A DNA stretch of 64,000 bases from Fennellomyces sp. T-0311 (Eukaryota > Mucoromycota > Mucoromycetes > Mucorales > Lichtheimiaceae). The translations under genes were made by a program, and so were the position numbers. The stretch lies in contig JALLLT010000006.1 in NCBI GenBank assembly GCA_025266875.1, positions 930,001-994,000 of the forward strand, written 5' to 3'. Position 1 is the stretch's first letter. Every line of letters starts with the position of its first letter. Under the pieces are notes generated by a model. The model searched no databases and was not told where the DNA came from. It was given only the letters and a program-made list of their open reading frames with translations. Positions 51,282 to 62,130 of this stretch are shown here, piece after piece.

Positions 51282-52608
51282 TTACAATTTCGATGTATTT
51301 TCTCCAGGCTTCAACAAGAGCTTTCCGAAGGTCTTTCGACTTTGTATATCGATGTGTGCTTGTTGTGCATTATTAAGGTCATAGGTTTTATAAATGGTCG
51401 TCTTGATGACATTCTTTGCAAGCAAGTCGAAGACCTCCCCCCACCATTTTCTGGATTCCTCTCGGGTAGCTAAATATCCGTACACTTGTGGTCGCATAAG
51501 CTTGAGATTTTTTTGTGCTAGAATGGAAATAGATATCTTTCCAAAACAAGCGTCTTCCGTATTAGCATTATATGGATATTTTCATCATCATAGGATTACT
51601 TACCGGAGGAACAACGCCTGAAGCATTGCCAAACGAAATCATCGACCCCAGACGACGTGCACATTGCAAAGATGTCTCCCATGTTGACTTCCCAACACCA
51701 TCAAATATACCATGGCAGCCCTTCCCTTTGGTTATCTCCATAACCTTGGCAACGACATCCTCGTTTGAATAGTTGATAACGTAATCCGCGCCATTTTCCC
51801 GTGCCAACGCTGCTTTCTCGGCTGTACTGACCGTTCCTATCACGGTGGCTCCGAGATATCGGCCAAGCTGACATAAAAGCAAACCCACTCCTCCGGCTGC
51901 AGCATGAACCAGGATGTGATCTTTAAGTGATTTACACGATCAGTCATGATCATTGATAACAGAAAAAAGTATACCGCAACCAACTAACCTCCTTTCTTCA
52001 CAGGATATGACTCACGAACAAGAGTCAGCGCAGTCAGTGCCTGAAGTCCTACAGCTGCCGCAGTCTCATAGGATACATCGTTCGTAATCTTCTCAACACT
52101 AGCAACTTTGGCCTCGGTGTACTCGGCATAAGTCTCATTACCAAGATAGACAACCCGGTCACCAACTTTAAAGTCAGTGACATCAGAACCAACTTCCATG
52201 ATCTCTCCAGCGCTACAGTTTTAATACACAAATTTAGTCTTTTCTCTGTCTCTGGTGCGATCCATCCTACCTTTCACGACCTATGACAAATGGTAAGGGA
52301 AGAGGATACAGTCCTGAGCGATGATAGGTATCGATGTAATTTACGCCTTGTGAAGCTTTCAGTATATACAGTCCCATAATCAAGGCAATTCAGTCCTCCG
52401 CAAACTAACCGATAGCGTGATTCTTAATGACAATGCTGTCCTTTTTTGCTTGTGGACGTGGAATGTCTTTGTAAATGAGCTTTTCGGGCCCACCCGTTTG
52501 CTCAACGACAATCGCCTTCATGGTCGCCATGGTACGTAGCAATGACAACCTGTGATTAGGAACAGAACTGAAAGACGCGCGTGTGAACCGAAGGCTAGCC
52601 AAAAGCAT
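51282..52608 (-). CDS. ZTA1: NADPH:quinone oxidoreductase (zeta-crystallin-like, MDR family)
   Basis: The gene has six exons; the first is 52608-52410. The enzyme reduces quinones with NADPH. Motifs: IPRPQAKKDSIVIK, NYIDTYHRSGLYPLPLPF (quinone oxidoreductase signature region), VGDRVVYLG and VHAAAGGVGLLLCQLG (NADPH-binding). Two starts are possible. The ATG at 52608 adds about 26 residues rich in Arg/Ser/Leu (MLLASLRFTRASFSS), which looks like a mitochondrial targeting peptide; the inner ATG at 52530 (MATMKAIVV) gives the ordinary cytosolic length. Both may be used. The penultimate junction is set by reading through SILAQKNLKLMRPQ, which matches the family. Confidence 0.93.
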
Positions 52609-53643
52609 GAGCGGGAAAGGGAAAATGACACTTTCGCTTACAAATTTTGAGTTTAAATCGCGTTTTTTTGTTTCACCTATCGTTTTTTTTTTTTGGTACT
52701 CCCGAGGCAACAGCTTGTAAAAATGATAGTTGACAATTCAGTATTATAACGTAGTGAGTTCTTAAAGCATAATATTCATAAATGGTAACGACAGAGTCTA
52801 TTAACGTAATATGTGGCAATCCACCTTCGCCATACCATTAAAGTTTATATATTACAGCTGGTTGATAGGATCAATATACACCACGTATGTCTTGGGTGTC
52901 AATCTGTTTGAAATTATTTTATAATAATAGCATATAGTACATTTCTTCTTCCATAGATCGAGTGCCGAGTTTAAGTTCACAGATGATTTGCATGCAGCTG
53001 AAAGGATATTGAGCTTGTTTTATTGTGTTCGAGAGACTACGTCTTTTCCTTGGGTGCAAGTAAAAAATCCGGATCGGTAACCGTAGAAATGTAACTTGCT
53101 GAAACAACTTCATGTCAATCGAATAAAAGACGATCTCTAGTTACAGTTACTATGATGCTGCCATCATATCACTGTTTTCTATCATCCACATTGTTCGATA
53201 TCATACGTGAGAATGGTATTCCACTTCCACGCTATATATCACATGTATTTTACGTAATAAATGCGTATATTGATGGCTCGGTGCATATGCAAAAGTAGCA
53301 GTGCTAGCATGTAAATATTAACAGTAGATACGTTTAGCATTATACGAACAGAGTATCAACAGAAAAGGTGATAAAAGCGGCACTCTTCTAGCTATATGCA
53401 ACAGCTCCTGGTTTCATTTTTTCTAGACATATGTAGATTACACTGATAAGCAATGGTTTCTTTACCACGAGCAAATGCAGCAATAATAGTCAGGGCAGGT
53501 ACTCCTGTGATCGTCCGCATCTCATTGCGACGCATTGCATACTAATAAGGCACGGTCTCCATATCGGGGGCGCAAGTCCGCTCACATTATGCGTGTGGTT
53601 GAATATTTTTAGCTTCGAACAAGCCTCTTATTTTCTTAACACA
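52609..53643. other. divergent intergenic region
   Basis: About 1 kb between the oxidoreductase and the next plus-strand gene. Poly-A/T tracts (52683-52694) are seen but no supported gene. Confidence 0.5.
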
Positions 53644-54003
53644 ATGCCAAAAGAGCGAAGAACGCAAAAGAAATCACAAAAGCCATATGATCGGGACAAC
53701 AAAACCAATGAACCAAAACGATCAAAGTTAAATCCGAAGAAAATCAAATTAAAAAACGAAGAATTGACGGACAAGCTCGACAACCTCATGACGGATCTCA
53801 CCTCACACTTGAACCCAGCCAAAAAGAAGAAGAGCGAGGCACAGCAAGGCAACCTGGCAAGTGTAGAGTAGTTGCAGAGCAAAGCACACGGGCTAATACA
53901 CACTGAGCAGAAGTCACTCGAGCAGGTGCAAGCTGCCCAGCGAGAATACGAAAAAGTCAACCATGACATGGAGGATGCCATGGGATTACTGACACGGCTA
54001 TAA
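53644..54003 (+). CDS. small basic/coiled-coil protein, unknown
   Basis: The frame from 53644 meets a TAG at 53869 but stays open beyond it to 54001. A GC-AG intron, 53857-53910 (donor GCAAGT, branch-like CTAAT, acceptor GAGCAG, 54 nt), removes the TAG and keeps the frame, giving exons 53644-53856 and 53911-54003 and 101 residues. The first 60 residues are very Lys/Arg-rich (PKERRTQKKSQK, NPKKIKLK); the rest is a predicted helical coiled coil (LTDKLDNLMTDL, QVQAAQREYEKVNHDMEDAM). A nuclear or nucleolar location is plausible from charge only. No family recognised. Confidence 0.65.
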
Positions 54004-54205
54004 ATGGAAAAGTCTTTCTGATCCCCAGAATAAACCCCACACATTTGTATACGATGATCTTAGATAATCACGATGCGTATAATTTTATTGTTGTAGTTGG
54101 ACGAGATGATGACGGAATGCGTGGTATGATGCTAGTATAATGACAAGTAATATCTTTTGTGGGAGGAGTGGCCATGCAATAAATAATGTGTAATATAAAA
54201 TTAAT

Positions 54206-54625
54206 CTATGATTCGTCCGAAGAACCATCGTTGTTACTGCCGCTTTTGCGCAGGGTTTTGAGGAGCTCCTGTTGCTCCTTTGTCAGCTCCACCATCGTAT
54301 CCTGGAGCATTTGGTGTTCCAGGTATTCGGATTGTAAGTGGTTTAGCAAAGTCTTTGAGGTATCCAAAACTTGTTTGAGCTCATCCAGGGTAAGGCGGGC
54401 CTTGACAGCCTTGGGTATATAGTCCGGATGAAATGCATTATTCGAGGGAGCTGTCAGTGGAAGTGTTGCGGGAGTGACAATGTATTCTTGCGAGTGTTGT
54501 GGTTGAGCGTGCGCCTCGATAGGCTTTGGTGGTAGTGATGACAGCACGGATGCGCATCGGTGGCTGGCGCATAGATATAGGGCAGGTCGGACGGCCTGGT
54601 GTGTTAAACGAGTGATGAGGGACAT
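54206..54625 (-). CDS. small protein with likely mitochondrial presequence, unknown
   Basis: A single-exon frame of 139 residues. The N-terminus (MSLITRLTHQAVRPALYL) is amphipathic with Arg and no acids, fitting a mitochondrial targeting signal. The middle is Pro/Ala/Thr-rich, and residues 75-125 form a predicted coiled coil (LDELKQVLDTSKTLL, EHQMLQDTMVELTKEQQELL). The Ser/Asn/Asp tail is disordered. I recognise no family. It converges with the small gene on the left with about 200 bp between stops. Confidence 0.65.
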   Translation of the reverse strand: MSLITRLTHQAVRPALYLCASHRCASVLSSLPPKPIEAHAQPQHSQEYIVTPATLPLTAPSNNAFHPDYIPKAVKARLTLDELKQVLDTSKTLLNHLQSEYLEHQMLQDTMVELTKEQQELLKTLRKSGSNNDGSSDES

Positions 54626-56156
54626 TATAATAAAGGTAAAGTAGAGAGAGAAAAGATGTTTACCCCTTATTTTGTTTTTGGATCGTTTCTCTTGGTCTAT
54701 ATATATAAAAGCCAGCGGCGGGGTTGTTCGGAAAAAGGATCCTGCGCAGCGACGTCATGGAGACCAATGGGAATGCATCCTTAGATACAAATATGGATTG
54801 GCGAAGCACCTGAAAAGAAATCTGGTCCGGTGAGGTGCATCACTCAACGCTGCTACAGTCAGTGATGACGCTGCCTTCATCATCTCTTACATGAAATGAC
54901 CCTTATACTTATCGATATATGCGTGAAAAACTTTAACTGTTTTCGGTCCGCTCTTATCCGTAAATCCAACACTTATTGCTATAGAACCAAAACCTTAACC
55001 GCCAAGTAATATTCTTCCAGCCATTAAAAAAGGGCACAACCTTAAATGGAAGGGCTGCACCGCCGATACCGTTGATGCATCCCCTCATCTATTCGCTACG
55101 TCTGAGACAAGCATGGTTTCAGACCACAACAAGCGCAAAAATGTAATACCGCTCTATTGGAAAGCAAGTGCTGATTTCCCGTGCTTCCGAACAGCCGTAA
55201 TTGGGAACAATCAAGTTCATCACATGAGTAATCTTATCTACACCATGAAAGCTGAGCCGCCATTCTATATTTATATCGTACCATATACCCTCCCCACAAT
55301 ATCTGATCATTCGATGCCAAAATTATGCCGTGCTTGAAAAATATTTTTCATTGTTTGAAACAAGCGGTAACCTTCGAATTCTTTTTTAATTAGGCTGGAG
55401 ATGTTTCACAGCGCACGGACTTGAAGCATGATTGGATTAGAGTACAACATCGTGGATCACCTTTTGAAGCTGAGCCATGAGATCTACTTCAAAATGGACC
55501 GCAGCATTTTATGTAACTACAGCTCCAGACTAACAAGGTTATAAAGTTACACTACTTTAAGGATAGTGTGAATGCGTATTGCTATTATTGTCCAGAACCA
55601 TACCTATACATCAGGTTTCCTTCAAATCCAATACTTCCCCATAAAGCAATGACCGGGTGTGGGGAGACCAACCTTGATATATTCGGGTAAAATTTCGAGA
55701 TTACATATTATTGTAAGCATAATGAAGTAGCTTGTACGCCATTGTACCGCTTTTCTTTGACTGGAGGTTGAAGCTGTCATTACTTTACTTGGGTACTCAC
55801 ATGTTAGAGTAAAATTCAAATACATAGACAAGTATTTCGAAGGACAGTCCGTATTAACCAACATCGATTTGGACTTTCATTTTAGAGTTTCCAGTACCCG
55901 GATGGTCATAGGGCACCTTCTTAAAGCGTGAATTTCCTGAAATTATATGCCTGGATAGTAAAATCACGTTATACAGGATAGGTAGTCGACCACTTCAAGG
56001 TGTTGAGAGTGGTGGGTGGCACCTAGCCAATGAGATAAAGTGTGATGACTCTCTCTGAACCAATGAGCCGTTGTAACCTCCATAAAAAAGTGTCACCACC
56101 CACCATCTTGATTTCGCAAGTTTGTATACTGTCAATACTCAAAACCTAAACTTTAT
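54626..56156. other. 1.5-kb intergenic region, no supported gene
   Basis: Only short ORFs (for example 55113-55337 +) with no domain. A TATATATAAAAG-type motif near 54695-54710 could serve the gene at 54206-54625. Confidence 0.5.
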
Positions 56157-57447
56157 TTATCTTTTATGACTGATGCTTGCCACAGTCGATATCCCTGTTA
56201 CTTGAACGCCCATATCCTCAGCTATCCGTTCGTCGTATAAATGACGCACAAGACTTTCATAAAGACTCGGAGGCAGCTTCTTGCAAGATGCAATAGCAAT
56301 TTGTATAATTGCCTGTGATCTGAGGGGTGGCAGCTTGCGTAGAATTTTCATTGGGCTTGCGAAAACAAAGATAAGCTGGTCTGCTTCTCATCCACAAGTA
56401 ATTCCTTACCTCGAGCTATTGATAATATCATCACGTGCCAGGTTGAGCTGGGCAACAATGTAGAGGATATTGAGGTGGAAACCGAATGCAAACATAACAT
56501 CCCATAGGCGCAGAACTTCAATCAGTGGAGGGGTGCACGCCGAAAACGTAAGCACGGCTGCATTAAATGTAAGTACCAGTGATTTACTGCCTATAGTATT
56601 ATTTTACTTACAAGGGAAAGCGTACATATTCGCAGTCAAGCCTTTTCCAAGCAAATATCCATAAAGCTCTGGATCTAGTGCTCGTAAGCACATGTCCACT
56701 AACTTGAATGGAGTTAAATCATTATGATATACGCAGATGTTATTTTTACCTTGAGACCGCAGTGAACACCCTTGAGATTGGGGTGCACATACAAAGGGCA
56801 CCATCGCCAGAGAAATGTGGAAAAGGAAAAAAAGGCTTCCATCTCGGGTAGGGCCATCAGAAACGGAGCCGCCAAAACATTCATGCCTTGAACATAGGTC
56901 AGTTGCGCTGTTGACTTTTGCAGCAAGGTAGCACGGAATTGAAGCTCTTCAGACGTATCCTGTGCTCGGCTATCTACAGTGATTTCTTTGTCAATGATGG
57001 CAATCCATATCACGATATGTATACAGATCCTACCTTGCTGGCTGATCCAGACGAATGCGTTCAAGACACGAATCAACATATCCTCGGACACATGTTCAAT
57101 AAAGTTAGCGTCGGTTGTCATTGTACGGAAAGTATCGTTGCGAATTTTGGTATCCATAGCACTTGGACCACGATGAACCAGTCTGATATAGCATGACGAA
57201 GACACGCCAGTACAGAGTCGAAGGAAGATCTTCCAAACCCAACCACGCAGCTACATTTATCAGGTCGAGCAAGGAGGGAGGGACATCAGACAGCCATGCC
57301 AAGCTTTATTTATTTTGCTAATCGAAATACCTCTGACGGACAAGGCGTTGACAAAACGATCCATCGCAGCTCGGCAAGACCACTCTCGGCTTCCTCCTCG
57401 GACTTATGTTGACGATGAAGAATCTTCAGGTACTTTGCTTCGGCCAT
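56157..57447 (-). CDS. BUB2: Bub2/Cdc16-type TBC-domain GTPase-activating protein
   Basis: Exons join from the ATG at 57447 (MAEAKYLKILHRQHK) to the TAA at 56157. The first intron ends at an acceptor before LRGWVWKIFLRL, which gives the family start of the TBC domain. Further motifs: YIRLVHRGPS, KIRNDTFRT, YVQGMNVLAAPFL, GVHCGLK, LVDMCLRALDPELYGYL, LLGKGLTANMYAFP and VLRLWDVMFAFG. The Bub2-type C-terminus ILRKLPPLRSQ follows. Bub2 with Bfa1 (Cdc16 with Byr4) inactivates the Tem1/Spg1 GTPase and so restrains mitotic exit and septation at the spindle pole. The arginine finger of classical TBC domains lies in the IRNDTFRT region; the glutamine finger is YVQG. Confidence 0.93.
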
Positions 57448-57519
57448 CCAAACAGACAAAAAGTAGACAAAGAGGGTGCAAGAATTCTGGCAAGGAACTG
57501 AAAGGTAAAAGGACCACAT

Positions 57520-58161
57520 TCATTGTGGTTGCGGCGTGGATCGTCCTCTTTGTCGCGGATCTCGGCTGCGGCCACCTCGAAAACCGCCGCGATGCTGAGG
57601 CTGTGGTGAAGGTCTTGCTTGCTGGTGTCGCGGGACACGCTGTTGCTGGTCTTGCGGATTCATATGCGGGTTGATCGTCGGCTGCGGTACCTGCGTCTGC
57701 TCAGAAAAGTTTGGCTTTTCGACAAACATGAAGGTATCTTGGCCTATCCGCTTTATTTTGGAGTTACGCGATACCGAAAGCTGAAGCTGGCCTTTTCTAA
57801 ACTTGCACTCGCTATTAAGCTGCTATTAAAATCACATCGACAACTGGTCAATACGCTTTTGAACTGTTACCCGCCCAATATTTGAATGATATCACCGCTG
57901 CGCAGAACCTGGCCATTGTTGTTCCATATTGTCAACGAGATTGATCCTGTCTTGTCAGCAATGAGCATTTTATGCAGATTATCGCCATCGCGAGTGACCG
58001 TCGGATCTGGATCTGCGCATTTTACTTTCTCAGTCTTCGGTGTTGTAGCAAATCATGTAAAAAAATGAACCTTTCTGGATCACGATAGCTTCACAGTTAA
58101 TTCCTCGCTGTAGTGGTCTCATGTCTTTAATTAGGACCAGATTGGTTGCGGGTGAAGACAT
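57520..58161 (-). CDS. SOSS-B / hSSB1-like single-stranded-DNA-binding OB-fold protein
   Basis: Three exons begin at the ATG at 58161 and end at the TGA at 57520. The single OB fold covers about 1-105: LVLIKDMRP, then IADKTGSISLTIWN, SGDIIQILGG, FRKGQLQLSV, RIGQDTFMFVEKPNFSE. These match, segment by segment, the conserved parts of human NABP1/NABP2 (ADKTGSI, PGDII, PNFSE). The tail is Gln/Pro-rich and ends in an RGG-like segment (GGFRGGRSRDPRQRGRS). In animals SOSS-B works with SOSS-A/C in repair of double-strand breaks and binds the Integrator complex. The first donor is a weak GTTCAT. Only 72 bp separate its stop from the Bub2 start on the same strand. Confidence 0.9.
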
Positions 58162-58758
58162 ATTATTGATTGCCTGAGATCTACGTCACGTAAAACAGGT
58201 GTAAAGAAGCTCGAGCCGCAAATTCAAATGCAGCTCGTCGTTTGTTCAACAGGCACGGAAAGAGAGCTGAACAAGACCTTGCCTGAAAGTTATCTTGTGG
58301 CAAAAGTGTCCTTTCTGCACGTAAAAAGAGCTTCCATCAAATCGACGGAATATCATTAATTCAGATTGTATTACTACATGTTGTTACGATGATACCTTGC
58401 ATGCTTAGCAGAATCTGACAGATGATCCAATCCCTCCCAGGCCCCATATCTAATGGTTGATGATGCAGGCAATATTTGTGTTTGTTCCAAACTGATGAAG
58501 CACCGATCTCCGTTAAACTATTCACGTGAATTTACTGTGCATTCTAAGATGCACCCTTCAGAAAAGGAAAGAAAAACTTGTTTGAATATATGCATGCTCT
58601 AGATCCCGAGTAATAAGAGTGAAAGCCCAGAACAAACAGAATCTAGTTTATGTAAGCTATACGTAATTGCTTCCTCGAAACACTACGTGTGTTAGTCTCA
58701 TCATTCATATCTATTATGCTCGGAATATTTTATGATATACAGCAGGATTATCATAATA
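58162..58758. other. intergenic between SOSS-B-like gene and MITE-like element
   Basis: About 600 bp with no supported ORF; it contains the upstream region of the SOSS-B-like gene. Confidence 0.5.
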
Positions 58759-59536
58759 GTGGAGTTCAGTGAACTTCCATAAAATCATAAACATAAAAAT
58801 CAAGATTTGCCATTCAATTATCGATGTCCAATGAGATTTTATGTCATTGAGAACGCACTGAACGCCCCTGACATAAACTTCTGCCATAACAATCATAAAA
58901 AATGCATCTGTTAAGATGTGGTTACACAATATTTCCTGTTAAACTCAGGCAAAGGAAGCTCGTTGGCAGCTTTCATTTACAAATTGCACTTCTGTTATCC
59001 ATTTGCTACTCTTGTCTGCTTGTTCTGTAGCTCTTCAATTGTTAAATGAGGTGTCTCCTCCAGGATCTGCACCTCATAATTCTTATCAAAATCCTTTTGA
59101 TCATAATCATCGTCATCCAACGCTGCAAGCTCAGTTTATTTGATAATATCATCAGTATCAAAGCATTTCTCAATATTAATTCTGATGCTCCTTATCCGCA
59201 CATCAATAGCTTTGTGAGCCATTGCCTACAATGCGATGGTCATAGCGATAGCTATGTGAGTCACCTTGACTTGCACAGTGTGCGGAGTACCTCTTCTGTC
59301 AGTCATCTCAGATCCTAGGTAACACAATCGACATCCGCTCATTTCGCCCACCCAATTGCATTTTATGACACTTTTTTATGATTGTCGCCTTCTTTATGAC
59401 GATTTCAAAGTGTCATAAACATAAACGATGCCATAAACATAAACATAAACTGTCGGAATTTCACTACCCAATCACGTCCCTTCGGAAAATCGGCTTTTTT
59501 ATGTTTATGATTTTATGGAAGTACACTGAACTCCCC
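58759..59536. mobile_element. terminal-inverted-repeat element, family A, 778 bp
   Basis: The ends are 41-bp inverted repeats with only two mismatches (58759-58799 and 59496-59536). They share GGAGTTCAGTG, ACTTCCATAAAATCATAAA and a final A-run, and both are flanked by TA. A subterminal cluster of CATAAACATAAA repeats occurs near 59415-59450. The interior has no ORF with transposase features; the 90-codon frame at 59046-59318 shows none. This is a non-autonomous DNA transposon; near-identical ends point to fairly recent activity. A diverged relative lies at 29311-29537. Confidence 0.85.
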
Positions 59537-60323
59537 TAATATATACTCGGTCTATTTCATCATGACGCAGTAATTCACATAATCTGATACACAACTAGTG
59601 CTGTACTCGAATCAGCTATCAAACTTTTAAATTAAAATGGGTTATTTCATCAAATAACTTGCTTTACTAAGTTTGTAATATGCGAACCACAGAGTTTGTA
59701 TATACGCCGCTTATACATTCATATGTTATTATAAATGAATGGAAGACAAACAGTTCCTTTCCATCAATGATTACATAAGAAAATCTGTGTTGCCATATTT
59801 ATTTGATTGTGCGATATGTAATTAAAGTAATCCGCGGCTTGTCCTTTAATACCGTCAAGCTGTTGTCCGTATACAACGTAATTAACCGTATAATAGTTTA
59901 GAGTTACACAGCGCCTTGCTCTCATTTACAATCGGGTATCCGTAGGAGAAAATGGAATCAAAATGCCGAAATCTTCTTCTGCCTCATTCCGCAACATACT
60001 ACACTGTCCCACGTTTCATTTCTAAACCACAGAATCGAATCCAGAACCGAGACTTTGGCACTGGTGTTATCATTGTCGTACAGCATTGATATTGCTAACA
60101 TACGCTAATTTATTTTCTTATGTAATTATGCACACTGTTCACACCAACAACGAATTATGAAACATTAAGATATTTTGTTCTGTGTGGGCTTTTCAGATTT
60201 ATTTGTGAAGATTGTTGTGTATGGGTTGAAAACAATTGTGTGTGGGTTGATGTAAGGAGGAAGGGAAAGGTGTGGGGGTTGACGGAAAAAACCAATATTT
60301 CAATACGACCCGGTCGTAATAAT
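59537..60323. other. intergenic, 3' of the endoglucanase gene
   Basis: About 790 bp, AT-rich. No supported gene or repeat. Confidence 0.5.
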
Positions 60324-62049
60324 CTACTTGCGCGAGCATCCGGTTCTCTTGACCAGCTCGGCTGGGCAGGTGACTTCCTTGAAGGTGACGCTTGGGTTAT
60401 CGGCGTTCTACAAAAAAATAGAGTCAGTAAAAATGTAAATACACTCATCCCTAATCGTTTGACTATATACCTTAAACCAGTCGAATCTAATACAAGGATA
60501 GAAAAATAAGATAGCGCTTGTAAGTAACAAGTAAGAAAAAAATTTCATAGTAACTCACCGCCATTCACAACCGTCTCTAATCTGCGAAGGCAACTTGGAG
60601 CATTCGTTAGCACTGCTGAGACCACCATAACGCTGACCTGTAATATTTTATAATTATCGAGATGAGCACGTCAGTTTTTTGATAGATGAAAGGATATATT
60701 TACCCCAGCCGTCAGTGGGAGAGTTCCATTGAGTTTCGCAGCCGTTGAAGATACCAACACCGCCGCCAGGAATCTGAAGATCAAAGTGGTTGCTACCCAA
60801 GTCACCACCAGTGTTGGTAACTTGGACGACCATCTTCTTGCCAGAAACGGGACCAGAGGAGAAGGTGAGTTCGTAGCAACCGCAGCACCAACCAGCCTCG
60901 TCCTTGCCGGCAATGGAAGCAGCAGCGAAACCGTAAGCGAGGTCATCAGAGACAGCCCAAGGTTGGTTATCATTGCACATGTATGCAGCTAAGTAATGAT
61001 ATAAAAAGTTAGACGCGTCAAAAAAAATGTTGGGAATGAGAAAAATGTTTACGTACAGCCACCAACACAACCACTTTGGGTATTGCTGTCAACAAGAGTT
61101 ACACCATTAGCAGCGCAGGATCCAACGGGAGAAGTGACATCAGCCTTGCCATCCCAACCGCAGGAAGCCTTGCAGCAATCCCAGTAGCGGGTAGTGGAGC
61201 CAGAGCCAGAAGCGCCACCGGAGATAGGAGCATAAGTGGATGAGCTACCGGACGACTTGGTAGTTGTCGTTGCAACAGTGGTGGTCTTTGTGGTCTTGGG
61301 GGGCTCGGTGGTAGTAGTGGGCTTTGCGGTGGTAGTAGGCTTTTCCTCAACAGTGGTGGTCGTGGTCGTGGGCTTTGCGGGTTCCTTGGTAGTGGTAGGT
61401 TCGGTCTTAGATTCGACAGTAGTGGTCGTAGGCTTTGGCTGCTCGGCCGTGGTTGTGGGCTTCACGTCTTCAGTAGTGGTGACAACTTCGTTGCCATGGT
61501 CCGAATCCGATTGTTCAGGAGCGGAGGATCCTATTATAAAATAGGAACAGAAAGTTAATTGGATGTTGACACAAAATATTTAACGCGTCATACCCCAACG
61601 GTACTTAGGCAAGCATTGAGAGTACCAGGTGTTGGCCTTGACGCACTCGAAACCAGAAACACAACAGGTCTCGCCAGAGTAAGCCTTACCTATTAAAAAG
61701 TGCGTATTAGTTTTTTTTTATCCAAGTATTCGGGTTACGCTAAAAAATTACCGCCGCACTGGCCATAAGCCTGGGCACAGGTGGAGCTAGACTGATCAAT
61801 AGGAACACATTGCGAGTAGTAAGGATTTTGGACCTTGCACTCGTAGCCTTCAGTGCAGCATTCAGAGCCATCCCAACCTTCGCCTATTAGAAGTACCGAA
61901 TGAGTAAACTGACTAACGATGTCGGCGCGAAAAAAAATATCTTTACCGCCACAGCGACCGAAGGGGGCGTTAGAGCATTCGCCAGCGAAAGTCAATTGAT
62001 GGGTGCCAGCTAGGGCAATCAAGATACCAAACACAGAGATTGTGCGCAT
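60324..62049 (-). CDS. secreted GH45 endoglucanase with two N-terminal CBM1 modules
   Basis: Exons join from the ATG at 62049 to the TAG at 60324. Order: signal peptide ([16 protein letters not shown], cleavage near TFA-GE), two CBM1 cellulose-binding modules (FGRCGG with YSQCVP; YGQCGG with YSQCLP), a long Thr/Pro/Lys-rich linker, then the GH45 catalytic domain. GH45 hallmarks: [14 protein letters not shown] with the nucleophile-side Asp, [27 protein letters not shown] with the second catalytic Asp, and a C-terminus RFDWF...[12 protein letters not shown]. The enzyme cuts internal beta-1,4-glucan bonds of cellulose. Each CBM1 boundary is marked by an intron in the GG motif. A 16-nt exon (60486-60471, reading RFDWFK) precedes the last exon. 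Two N-terminal CBM1 plus GH45 is the Mucor/Rhizopus architecture. Confidence 0.96.
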
Positions 62050-62120
62050 GGTTATATAAGAAGGAATGGAAGGGGAGTTAAGTGATATGTATGAAAGAGA
62101 GCCCGTTAGAAATTTGCACC

Positions 62121-62130
62121 TCTTTTATAC
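62121..62130 (-). promoter_or_regulatory. TATA box of the endoglucanase gene
   Basis: On the minus strand GTATAAAAGA lies about 72-81 bp before the ATG at 62049, a suitable position for a core promoter with a short 5' UTR. Confidence 0.55.

Noticed and set aside
59046..59318. 90-codon ORF inside the family A element
   Set aside because: No transposase motif (no DDE/D pattern, no HTH); hydrophobic and AT-driven.
61236..61544. 102-codon plus-strand ORF rich in valine
   Set aside because: It is the antisense of the Thr-rich linker of the endoglucanase; the repeats create an open frame by composition.
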